A program made the position numbers and the translations under genes. Positions 37,799-49,570 of a stretch of 64,000 nt of DNA are shown piece after piece; position 1 is the stretch's first letter; the number at the start of each line of letters is the position of its first letter. The DNA lies in the NCBI RefSeq assembly GCF_036417845.1, contig NC_089981.1, positions 83,679,268 to 83,743,267 on the forward strand. Direction: 5' to 3'. Under the pieces are notes generated by a model. That model saw only the letters and a program-made list of their open reading frames with translations. It was not told the origin of the DNA and made no database searches. The stretch comes from Apteryx mantelli (taxonomy: Eukaryota; Chordata; Aves; Apterygiformes; Apterygidae).

Positions 37799-39955
37799 TT
37801 AGCATGTTGTAAAAACGGCTGTTGTCCCTGCCAATTTTAATAGGCCTGCCTACAATTGTCATTTGTTTAGCCTAAAAATTAACTTAGCAATCACAGCTAA
37901 AATTACATGTCAGACTATTGATGCATAAGAATACTTCATACTGAGTCATCAAGAATCTTATGATGCTCTTAGACTTTTATAATCATTAACATTTAAGCAA
38001 GAGATTCTGAAATTTGATAAAGGCTGGAATTTTCAGATATGAAGGAGGTTAGTTCTGATGAAAGGATAAGATTTATATTTGTTAAACTCCATTTTTTGTG
38101 TTACCATTCCTTTTCTTTGAATAGCTGGATCTAGTTGACTTCTTTGTACAGCCAAACACAACTTACTTTTTGATGCATTCATGCTCATAAACTGTTCAAA
38201 CAGCTGTCTCTTTTAACAAGCCTGTTAGCTGGGACACAGCTAAGGCGATCATTTTTGTTGTCCATTAGGTAGTTAAAATAAACTGGAGATAATCTAAAAC
38301 CAAAATGTCACGGTTTAAATATCTCAAGGTTTTGATAAATTTTAAATCAGAAGGATTTTGAATAGTCCAGGATTTAAAGGATACTCCTATTCTGGAACTG
38401 GATTTTGCCACTAATGTCCTTTTTAAGTGACAACATTACTGAATTTTATGTTTAAGTGCTGATGTGGTATGACTGATATAAGAAATAAAAACATTGCTCA
38501 TGTTTTCTGGCATACGGGACATGATAAAAACGGTTACAAGATCAAATCTATATGCAGTTGTTTTCTTACGGAACTGAAACAACTTCCAGTAATTTGAATT
38601 TTTAGCATTTTTATGACAACTCCCTCCCTGCCCCCCTCTCCCCCAACAGTCTCATGTTTCTTTTGGGATGGAGCAAAAAAATATTAAAAAAGCAATATGG
38701 GCTATTATTAAAAGAAACTGCTTGTTGTGCAGTTCAAGCTCAGAGTATCAGAAGGAGGAACCTATCAGAGAAGGAAAATCTCATATTCCGAGACATATTA
38801 GCATATGTTCTTTTGTAAAATACTTAACATGTCTACTGTGAGTAATGTGCTGCAGCTTCATATCATATTATTACTCAAAATATGGACATTATTTGGAGAT
38901 AAGCTGAGACTCCACCTGAAACAGAAAATTGTTCTTCCTTCTCAGGAAACTTCAGTTAGTCCAATGGATCAGTAGTCCAGCTACACCCTGAGAGATTTGG
39001 GACTGTGATTTCTTTTAAGGATTTGAAATATGCTTGCTTTCTTGCTTGCTTTCATTCATTGTAGTATATCACCCATCTATTTATTAAATAAGATATATAT
39101 ATTTTTTGATTATACATACATTATATTTTTATAAGCATATATTCATTTTCTGTATTTTTTTACCTTTATAAGAGTATTCAAAATAATTGGCTAGTACCTG
39201 ACACTTATAATGTCATATTCTAATTGCTCCCTTGTATTGTTTTACTCTGCTTTATGTTCAAAATAAATAATATAATCCTTTGTAAAAGATAAGATAAAAA
39301 AGAAGAAAAAAGCTGGGCTTACAAAGATGAGATAAATGAGGTAAAAAGGCAAAGCTTTGTGCACAGCAGGCTGCTGAAAACTGGATTGGAATCATTAGCT
39401 CACTCTACAGAGGTTAAAAGATTGCCATTCTATGTCATAAACTTCAATTAATATAGAGAGTGTCTCAACATTAAAGTAATGGTTGACCTGAACTGAACCC
39501 AAGTTCGATGAAAAGTTCATTACCAATAACAGTTAGCAAATAGGAATTTTCCTGCAAGTGCAAATTGAAGAGCAAAGTAGCATACCTTCGGAGCACTGAG
39601 CAAACACTTCCTTCTGCTGCTAATCCTCTATGTTGAATTTGTGAATATTTAAAGATAATGGTTGTGAAATGCTTCCATCTCGTCTAGCTGCAGAAGTAAC
39701 CTACTTGAGAAATCCACAGTTAAAAAAAAGAACCTGATGCAATTTATAACATTGTCTACAGAAATAAAATTTCAGGATCCTTTCTGAAAGCGAATCCTAA
39801 AGGAGTGGATCTAATGCCTTTTCAAGTTAAACTAAACAGTCCCATTGACTTCAGTGCATCTACATGTCTTAAACTTGCTTGGGCAAAGCATTAGTTCTGT
39901 TAAGATGACTTTCATCAGTTTAAACTGGATTAATGGTACAGCAGTCATCTATCCT

Positions 39956-40310
39956 AAAATCACAGAATAATTTGTTGGAAGGGATGTCTGGAGGTCATCT
40001 AGTGCGAGCCCCAGCTCAAAGCAGCTCCAACTAGATGGGGTGGCTTAGGTCTTTGTCCACTCGAGTTTTGAATATCTCCAAGGATGGAGATTCCACACCC
40101 TCTCTGGGCACGTGCACCGGTGTTTGAGCATGCTCGTCATGAATTTTTTTTTTCCATTCAGAATTTGCTAATCAGAATTTCCTGTGTTGCAACTGTTTAT
40201 GTTGTCTCTTGTCTTATTGCTGTGCACCTCTGAGAAGAGTCTGGCTCTGTCTTCTCTATATCCTCTCCTTAGGTAGCTGAAGACAGCAATAAAGTCTCCC
40301 TTTGGACACT
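39956..40310 (-). mobile_element. CR1 LINE fragment, 3' region, minus orientation
   Basis: Begins with AAATCACAGAATAATTTGTT and GGAAGGGATG, then GGTCATCTAG, CTCCAACTAGATGGG, TTTTGAATATCTCCAAGGAT, GGAGATTCCACACCCTCTCT and further on AATAAAGTCTCCCTTTGGAC. This is the order of the avian CR1 3' UTR read in antisense, so the element's 3' end is at the low coordinate. It is 5'-truncated and diverged, as most CR1 copies are, and carries no intact reading frame. Confidence 0.85.
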
Positions 40311-40475
40311 TTTTTTTTAGATGTTGGTACTTGTTAAAGCACTCTCAGGCTTATATCCTGTTTTCAATTACCAGAACGGGACTGCTGGAGTACCATGTGC
40401 ACCAAACTTACCGTCTCCCATCACCAGCATGTCCTGTCCTTCAGCAGGTTAAGGGAGCACTCTGCTCTGATTTAC

Positions 40476-40642
40476 CTCTCTGACATCCAGGGATTTTCTC
40501 AGATGAATAATAAGATCAGCTCTCTGTTTTGTTGTATTGCTGGAATGGAAGCTAATATTTAGCCACTGTATTTCCTTACTTTTTATCTTAAAATACATAC
40601 TATCTAGCAAGGCTACTATCAATGACACATTGCTTTTGCTAA
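40476..40642 (-). other. Candidate internal coding exon, same putative gene
   Basis: 167 nt on the minus strand between acceptor TTCTCTGTGTGTCTCAG (ending 40643) and donor GAG|GTAAAT (from 40475). Open for 55 codons after two leading bases (SKSNVSLIVALLDSMYFKIK at the start, LIIHLRKSLDVRE at the end). Its end is phase 0, matching the start of 37564-37366. No domain recognised; it lies 166 bp from a CR1 fragment, so repeat origin is possible. Confidence 0.2.
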
Positions 40643-43600
40643 CTGAGACACACAGAGAAAAGAGGTCCACAGTAGTATATGCTTCTAGAGCTTCTTACGT
40701 AATATCTTCATTAAAATGCCAATCACAGGGTTCTGTTAAGAACCACTTCAGACTGTGATCAGCTTTTTAGGCCATGTTCGCTTTTTGCCTTTTTGCCTGA
40801 GAAATTCCACAGGTTCACATGCTTGATTATGCAATTATTTTCTTGAGTTCGTTAAAAAACACCTCACATGACCAGTTTACAGCCCTAAAGCTGATCTTCC
40901 TCATAATTTATATTCTGGTAGTAAAATGCTTATCAACAGAAAAATCTGCATTTTTCTCTTAAAAACCATTGTTGTGTATGAAGATTGCCTGATATTTTGT
41001 GTTTTGCTGTGGGAAGACCAGCAGAGGGTGCCTGAGTTAGTGAACAAGCCCCATTCCCAGATTTGTATTGGAATTGCTGATAAGAAGTGTGAAAAGGAAG
41101 TAAACAGGAAGGTTACGTTAATTTAGTGCTCTATTAAAAACAACAGGGAATACGTTAATGAAAATGAAGGCAAACTAATTGGCTAGGAAAGATGCACTAT
41201 TAAGAAGCTGTCAGAAGAGTATTACTAATAATGAAGAAAAACTACAATAATTGGGGGATTGCAAAAGACATTTCAGTTACCTGATTCTGTCGTTGGCTAG
41301 CAGCTTCTAAAGGACTGGTTCCCTAAAGTGTCATTTCACAGGATTCGGGAGACATTCACAGGTGCTAACTTTAGTGCAGGAAGCTACTCCATAAACTCCC
41401 TCCATGTAAGGAGATGGAGGAAGAGAAAATCTTTCCAGGCAGGATTCAGAGCAGGATCTTTATTTATGTTCCCTGCTCAGCCCCACAACGGAGTTTATTT
41501 CTATTGACTATAACAGGCCGCTCAGGGACACTAACCTCCTCTGAATGAGCCGTTTTGGATACTACCTTCTTTTCCTACACCTATTCTTCACTTAATATTA
41601 AATGTTGCCACAGAGGAAGTTTTCACTAGTTCCTTGCATGAGTCGTCTTTTCAGTACTAGTGCCACGAGGGAGCCCACACAGACACCAGTCTTTATAGAT
41701 TTATTACAACAGATTTAAATTGAATGAATATTGTTACACATTTTACCAATGTGGAAACGGGTGCACAAATCTTTCCATTGACCTGGGTGACTTTGAAATC
41801 CAGGCCAGGATGATACACGGAGAACAGGGATCTATTAATCAGAATGTAAAGAGCAATGGTAATTTCTTCTTCACCATCACAAGAGATTTATTCCATATCA
41901 ATAAAACAGGAAAGCTTTTTTGAAGAGAAAGATGAATTATATGCTTTCTATCTCTCAGATATGATATATTCATATGACATGGTATGTTCAGATATGTTCT
42001 AGCCTTTACCTATAGCTAGTTCTCTGAGGAACAGTCCTTCATATATTTGTATCTTGACTCCTTCTAATATTTCATTTGAACAATCAAGAAGAATTACATA
42101 GCAGTACTGTCACACAAGCAGAATTGCACTATCAGATGAAATTTTCTTCAATAGACCTGGCATGTTCTTTATTTTTGGTATTTATATAAACACAGATGGT
42201 TTAGTCATACCCTTAATGTAAACCAAAGAGAGTTTGTTATAAAACGAAATGGATAATGTGACTTAAAGACTCTGGGTTCTATCACTGTCCCACCATAGTA
42301 AACAAACCTTATCTTCATAAAAATTGCCCATCTCTTGTAAAAAAGGTTGGAGTTTTTGTGGATTTTTTTTATATTGCTCTGGGTAAAAGTGCTTTGAATG
42401 CCAATAAATAAAAAGAGAAGTCAAAGTAGTGTGGTCTGAAGAAATGAGCAGAGCTCAGGCAGTCACTGTTGATTTAAAACTTAACTTTCGAATAAAATTT
42501 GCCCTTATGGAAAGGACCTGTGTAAAACATGTGGAACACTTAAGTCCCACTTAAATATCCAGTTAGGGCTTTGAGGGAGACCTAATGTGCAGGAGCTTTT
42601 GACTGGAGGCGAATATTGTCCTTTAAAAAGTAACATGCTTCTTTTAAACACAAGTAGTTAGTGTAGGTGTCACTAAAAGCATTGCAAGCACTTTGCAAAC
42701 CAAAGCAAAGCCAAGCAGTTTATAATATAATTGAAGTTAGTTATGGATGTCATGGAAAGTCATGGATGCAAAATTTGGAAGAAGAGCAGGGTCAAGTGGA
42801 GCTGCAAGTGGCTGGGACTACTGCACAGTTTTACAGCCTGAAACACCTACATCACACTGGGAAGAGAGTAGAAAAGTGCTCTAGCTTTTTATCTTGAGAA
42901 AATCCATCCAAGAGAGGCCATGAAAGTCCATGACCAGCAGCCAAGAGTCATCTCCCTTTGTGTTTGTAGATGCTTCCTATATTTGTCCTGGCCGCCTGTC
43001 TAACAACTGTCCTGCCATTGTGTATTTTTATAGTACTATTTTGTATTTTTCTGTGATGCTCTGTTGTCAAGAGGTTTTGTTTGCTTTTTTTAGCCATCCT
43101 AGCTATGCCTCTACTAGCAAATAAAATGGTCTGTGGACTTTCTCTGGCCTTGAGGCCAGCTGGCCCATCCTGGCTTGTGGCTGTAGCCGGTGCCTCTCAG
43201 CCATCCCCAAGGCTGTTTGGGAGAGTGTGCGCTGGCATGCACCAAAACCGGGCTGTGAACCACGATAACAGTTTAAAAATATGGGCGTCTGTGTGCCAAC
43301 ACAAGGGTCCGTGCCTTGGCCCTGCTTGACTTACCGGTATAGATGTAGCTTAGTCTGGAGTAAAAGTGATTTCTTTTATTTACCTTTTATTGCTCAGAAA
43401 CAGGCTATACGAAACTGTAATGCGGTGGCCAGGCAGGCAGTATCAACAGTTCATCCACTGTTTTCAAAATGGATAAAGGACGCAGTAGTTCAGCTTACCC
43501 TATTCAGAAGTGCCTTACATTTACAAACCAAAGTTTTAAACTGATGTGAGCTCTCACACAAAAACTTAATGAAATAGACTGAAAAGAATTGGATGCAAGG

Positions 43601-45014
43601 GGAAAATGAAATTAAGGAGAGAACTGAATGAAGAAAGATGGACAGATTTCCTGCAAGCCTCTCTCTGAATGGCGTAAGTAAGGAGGCAGGGAGAAGGCGC
43701 TAGCTGTAAAAAACCGTGAAGATTGAACAACATGCTGAAAGCGGAAATGAGAAGAGATTAGGGTAGCAGGAATGCAGAGGCTTAAGTGTATAAAAACTCA
43801 GAGAATCTAACAAGAAGATAATTCTGATGCAGAAAGCACACAGCTCCTGCTCTTTAAAATAGTAGGAAAAAATTCACTGATGTAGTGAGAACAGAATTGC
43901 ACCTTAAATCCATGTCTAAACAAAATGATTCCTCTGCATTGAAAAGGTTTCAAATGGATGTCCATTACCTAGGGTAAAATTTTCATTTTCCAATAAATTT
44001 TATTATGGAAGAGAGAACATTTTCTTAAACAATAATTTGCAGTTAAAACAGATGTAAAATAAAAACTACAGAAAGTAAATATCCACTGTCTAACCAGAGG
44101 GGTTTTGTAAGACACATTTCTGGCACTCAGTTACATTTACATGGGGCTGTCCTTGTCCATATGCGTGTTTGTTTGTCTCCTCTTCTAGCACCACTAAACC
44201 ATATGGCGTAGGTAACATTTTGAAGCTAATAGCACTGAGTCAAAATTGGCCTTACTTCATTTGCACTCATTTTATGGTAGATTCACTCTAAAATGTTGTT
44301 TTCCTAATCTAAGCAAAGAGCTTTTCTCCTCAGAAGCTGTTCTGTTATGCTCACAATGGAAGAGGAAATACAGGAAAAGGGAATACAGAGCTGCTCTACT
44401 TACCAGCTATTCATTTTAATGTTCCTGCATCTGCATAAATAATTTAGTGAAGGAAGAGCATTTTTCAAATTTATGTTTTACGTAGGCACTGAAATAATCT
44501 CAGCTAATTGCACTGGAGTTTCATTTACTATAATGCGGATCAAAGAAATTGCGTCACAGTCCTGTGGAAAATATTCACACCCATGCTTTCACAGTATTAT
44601 TCCCAGGGCTGGCATCAGGTCATCTGAGGCCCCCTTGTGAACATTCAAAGAAGAAGCTCTTTACCCATAAATCCATGAAAAGTTTACTTATTTTATACTG
44701 CAGTTCTCTTTATAATGTTGGGTAGTCAGACCTGCTAGAATCTGGTTGATTCAGACTCAACGAAAAGAAAAAAAGTATGTAAACATGGTTGTATAACTCA
44801 GAAACGAATCAGGGAAAGCTTGGAAAAAAAATGGCAAAGCCTGAGACAGCTAAGGATGTCCGTAGCCATCAGGAAGTGTACAGAGCAGGAGGCTGGAGGC
44901 CACTAACCCATAAGCCCTGCATATCTTCTGTATGTATGGCTGGCCGTACCTCATGCTTAAAGCATCCAAACTACATTTATGTGTTACAGAATACTGTATG
45001 CAACCAGTAGCTAC

Positions 45015-45078
45015 TGGTGATTAGCTCTGCCCTAGTTTTTCCATTTCCAAGTCTACAAATGTGAAGACTGTGATCTAT
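45015..45078 (-). other. Candidate internal coding exon, same putative gene
   Basis: 64 nt on the minus strand after a very good acceptor (TTTCTCTCTGTTTCATTACAG, last base 45079), read IDHSLHICRLGNGKTRAELI, with a mediocre donor CCA|GTAGCT at 45014. It ends in phase 1, compatible with 40642-40476. Short and unsupported by homology. Confidence 0.15.
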
Positions 45079-48000
45079 CTGTAATGAAACAGAGAGAAAC
45101 ACAGTTAACAAACTGGTAAAGGATTTGCTAAAGGTATTTGAACAGAACAGAATATAGATGGTTAGGTCTTCAGAATTTGAGACCACTTTTATTTAGGTAA
45201 TTACATCATGGACTGAAGGACCCAAGTCTAGGCAGGGTGTGTAAAAATTCTGGCTTTTTGTTTAATAAGGCAAGCATTACTCAATGGAAATAATTTCACA
45301 TGGTCTTGCTCTGTCATGATGGCAGCCAATATTGAGGTATTCAAATGATATATCATAAAACAATTAGAAAACTCTGAAAGTTCTTTCTTTGCAGTGGATC
45401 TACAAAGAATTTATAAAATATCACACTGTTATTAATACTTTTGTTGTAGGCCAAAATTATTTCTTTGTTTCAGAAGTATAACCAACTTCTATCTCTTGTT
45501 ACAACTGTAAAACTTGGCCAAATCACATGAACCTAAGGAATATGTATGTATAACTTGCTGCTGCAAAACTAATTCTTAAAATTAAAAGTTTAATCAAATT
45601 ACTATTACAGGCCTATCTTCAGAAAGAAAATATTAAGCATGTACTTTACAGAACATGTCCTATTGTAACCAATGAGATGTGAGTACATGCATATCGTTAA
45701 AAACAGACTCAAATGCTTTGCTGCATATGGATGGGTTGAAACAGATGCTTAATTGCCTTGCTAAATTAGGGTTTAAATAATATCCATCCATACATTCCTA
45801 TAATGTGATGTGATGTTTGCAGTATGCGCATTGGTATTCTTTAGCCATCACGGGATGATTTCTACGAGACAGGCATGTATAGTTGTTCATTTCTTATGGG
45901 CAGCTGAAATGTGTACATTTTCTGCATTTCTCAAGATGCCTCATCTCCAACACTGAAGAGACAACATCTGTCAGCTGAAGTCAGCGGGAACCGTGAAGAA
46001 AAATAGATGGTCATCTTGTAGGACTGCGAGACTTAATAACTGCTTAGTTACGAATGTGATGTGGCCATGTGTTCCAACAATTCCTTGTTTGGAAATGCCG
46101 CAATGTGTAAGAAAAGTACCTTGCAGGACTGAGAAGTGGGGCAAACGGACAAAGAATGAAGTCTGAATAAAGAAGTATGCTATAAACTCATAACCGGCTA
46201 TGGAAACAGACACAGGGAGTACTGGAAGGATGCCAGAACCTACCAGATGAAGAAACCATTTCAAAAACCAAGCAAAACCAAGATCATGAAGTCAATGTGA
46301 GAAGTACAGAAGTGCAAAATGAGAGGCTGTAGGGCAGGAAGAAGAGAACATGGAGTTGTCACCCTCCCCAGTAGACAGAAAGAAGCGCAGCCAGTGTATT
46401 CTGCTGTCTTGTCTCAGGACTATGTAAGAAATCCATATATACATTGCAGATATATTCTGCTGTATATGATATGCACATGTTTATGAGTTTATATGGGATA
46501 GGTCTATGCATTGCATAAACCTGCTCTAAAATTGGATGAGTTTTGATGCTGTTCTTGAAATTCATTCCACCTGCCTCTGACTTTGGGTTACAATATAGTT
46601 ATTGCAGAATACAGCTACAATGCAAAAATAAAACTGTTCACATGCCTTAAAAGTTTTAGTTTTGCGGGCAGATAAACCATTAGATTAACCTCTGTTTCAT
46701 CTTTTTTATTGTTGAATACAATACATCACTCTGATTTTTCCTCTTACTCATTTTGTTCCTGACATTTCTACCATAAGCATTGTCACATAGAAAAAACTGC
46801 TTAGATACTAACAAAAAGCCATACCAAAGCAAATCTAATTGGAATCAGAAAGCTGAAGAGAACTACTAGAGTTCCACTTTTTCACTCCACTGTCACATTT
46901 TCCTTCTCCATTTAGCAGCATTAATAATAATACACATTCATTATTCATTAATAGAGAACACTTGAGAGTTTATATCATTGCACTTGTACACAAGATCTTC
47001 TTAATATTGCACAATGGCAGAATAAAAAAAAATTTATAGAAACAGCAATCTAATCAAATATTTAATTCTGCTTCATTTCTTTGGAGACAGAAGGTACCTT
47101 ATCTTGCTTTTATTTACATTCTTTTAAGGGCGTCGACATCATTTGTGTAACTGTAAGAATAATGCATGTTATCCTGTTACGTTCTGAGTTTAATTGATCT
47201 GTTATCTGCTGCCACAGAGTCAACACGGGAACCTCACCAGGGTTCACAGCAAGATGTGGAGCAAGACTGTGACTTCCCATTTCAGTTACTATTTCTCATT
47301 TTATTTTCAGAGCTTTGGACTTCAGCTTCCCATTGGCTCTGGCACTTCACTACCACAGTCATGCACTTTGTATAGATATCAGACTAAGGTTACTGAATTC
47401 CAAAGTGCTCTCTGCATAAATCACTGCACGAACTGCAACGGAGCTGTCATTTGCTCTGTTGACGTTCAGGCTGACTTAGGTTGATTGAGTCTTTAATCCT
47501 CAACTGCATTTTTTTAAACTATTAGTAGTGATACTTGTTCAGAAAGTGAAAATTTAGTAATAATGGCCTGTTCAGAAAGTGAAATTATTTTCTTGTATGG
47601 AAAGTAAGTTCAGGCATTACAAAGAGAAATATTTTTTGGTTTTGCTCGGGAATTTAGATGTTGGTCAAATCCAATGGCTTCGTTATGACGTGATTACTTA
47701 AAAGATGTTTCAGTTTGCTTTGGTACTTTGTCAAATAGCTCTTCTCTAAGTAGCTGCCGGCTCTGAAGCAAGAAAAAGAGCGTGTGTCGTTATCAATGCT
47801 CGAAATTGTACTTCCAGCAAGCAAAGCCAGACCGCTGCTGACCATCAGGATGAGACAGGAAGCTGGCAACCCTTTACCCCCATCAATCTTTTTCCGGTTG
47901 CTTTAGGGTTGACAAGAGAGCAATCCCCAGCACGCTTCAGATGGCTCCAGCAACCATAAGTAAAAGCTTCAGCCTGTGGTCGCTCTAATGCTGTCTACCT

Positions 48001-48954
48001 GATGGGGATCTCAAACACTTGCGTGTGTATAATTAAGATAGTTTCTTAAGTACAATTAGCTATCGTTAAGACAATATGAACATACTTGCTTTTTATATGT
48101 TGGAAAACAGCAAAAATGGCCGTTACTTTGTAAAGGACTTTGTAGCTTTCTCCAATGCACTCCTTTTCATTCTCAGTCTAAGTCACTACTTGCCTGTAAT
48201 CTTGGGGATAGGCGGTAAAATACCTACTGATGGTGACTGTGCATGTACGCAGATGCACAAGAACTCTCTAAAATGTTTAGTGAACTTGTTTTTTTCAGCA
48301 GGAAAAATCTATTTTATTCGCTTTTGTGATAAAAAGGATTGAAGCACATAGTTACACGGTAAGGTCTCACCACTCGCCAGTCATAGGATGCCGAGACCTT
48401 GCGACCTTCTCCTTTCTGCTTAGCCCAAGCTGCTGCATATCCCTCTCTTCAGGCATAGCCAGGGAAAATCCCCACTGGAAATGCTGCGTAGGTGCAGTGT
48501 GTGTCCTATTCCAGTTTTATACTTCTCGTCCTGGTGTGTTGTTACGCACAGCTTCGTGATACAATGTGCACCACCTGCACTTAGTATAAGGAGGAAATAA
48601 AACCCAGAAAGATATTCCCAGTTATTATAAAGTTCTAGCTGGGACAGACAACTGAATTTTGGCAAGAGAAAATTTGCTCATCATTTCCTAATTTTCCATT
48701 GAAAAGCAAGCAAAATATTTTAACTAACTTGCTATTTATTTATATTATTCACGTTTAGGGTGGCATTAGGATTCCGTTGTGCTGTACATCGTACTGACCC
48801 AAAATAAATACTTCTTAAATCTGCAAAATATGAGAAAGCAGAAAGACACGGTGAATAGCTGCGAGCATGACATATAGCTGCGGGAAACACGAGTCTTCCT
48901 TCAAGTCCCTCCAAAGGCCTGTTCCTGTTCGGAACCCCGCGAGCAATCAGGCGG

Positions 48955-49033
48955 TAACGGCTGGGCTGGGCTGATGTAAACGCCCGCTAGAAACGACGCC
49001 GTTTCGGGAACGGCGTTTCGAGGCGGGCCGTTA
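48955..49033. promoter_or_regulatory. Four MYB-type AACGG motifs in the DHRS7 upstream region
   Basis: TAACGG (48955-48960), CCGTTT (48999-49004), GAACGG (49008-49013) and CCGTTA (49028-49033) give two copies on each strand within 79 bp. The middle pair forms an inverted repeat (GCCGTT-TCGGG-AACGGC). They are about 400 bp upstream of the DHRS7 ATG. Function inferred only from the motif. Confidence 0.3.
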
Positions 49034-49434
49034 CCGCGTTTTGCCTCAGAAAAACACCGTATTCTGACGCAGAAAGTCGCAGCGCAAATTCTGCGGCGGC
49101 TTCGGAGCGGGTCCACGAGCACCGCGGTCGCCCGCGGAGCCGGGAAGGACCCGGCAGCCGAGGGGGCCCCGCGCCCCGCCGCCTGCCCGGCCTCGGGCCC
49201 CCCCGCTCGGCGCCGCCGCGGGGCTCCGGGGCCCCCTCAGCGCCGCGGCGGGAGGCGGCGGCGGCGGCGGAGGGCGGGAAAGGGGGCGGCGCTGCGCCGC
49301 CTGGGGGCGCGGCGGCCTCAGGCGGCGGCGGCAGCTCCCGCCCTCATAAAGCGGCGCCGCGGACATCGTCGCCTCCCGTCGCGTCGCCTCGCCTCGCGTT
49401 GTGCCGGGCCGTGCCGGGCCGGTGCGCGGCGGCC

Positions 49435-49570
49435 ATGGCGTGGGGCTGCGCGGTGTGCGGGCTGCTGGCGCTCGGCGGGCTGCTGGCGCTGCTGGCGCAG
49501 CTGGCGCGCTGGCTGCGGGCGGACGGCGACCTCACGGTGCTGTGGGCCGAGTGGCGGGGCAGGAGGCCAG
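49435..49570 (+). CDS. DHRS7: DHRS7 coding exon 1 (residues 1-45 plus one base)
   Basis: ATG at 49435 in context GCGGCCATGG, a strong Kozak sequence. Encodes the N-terminal membrane anchor and the family-specific WAEWRGRRP; ends CCAG with donor GTAAAG from 49571. Human DHRS7 has the same exon length and phase (45 codons plus one base). The frame continues open into the intron for a while, which is a CpG-island effect. Confidence 0.96.

Larger units (their letters stand above)
31800..48930. other. Intergenic interval between divergent PPM1A and DHRS7 promoters
   Basis: About 17 kb, AT-rich outside a GC-richer patch at about 43,100-43,330. It contains a motif cluster (31841-31920), inverted ZNF143-like sites (33839-33921), a CR1 fragment (39956-40310), short ancient repeats, and the minus-strand candidate exons listed separately. 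No gene that I recognise is complete here. Confidence 0.7.

Noticed and set aside
42260-42345. Sequence resembling a MIR/CORE-SINE 3' half (GGGTTCTATCACTGTCCCAC and following)
   Set aside because: The resemblance is loose and no matching 5' half or A/B boxes could be seen.
45971-46264. 97-codon minus-strand frame with hydrophobic N-terminus (starts MKWFLHLVGSG)
   Set aside because: Considered as an upstream exon of the candidate intergenic gene, but the acceptor and donor phases do not fit 45078-45015 and no family is recognisable. Left as unsupported.
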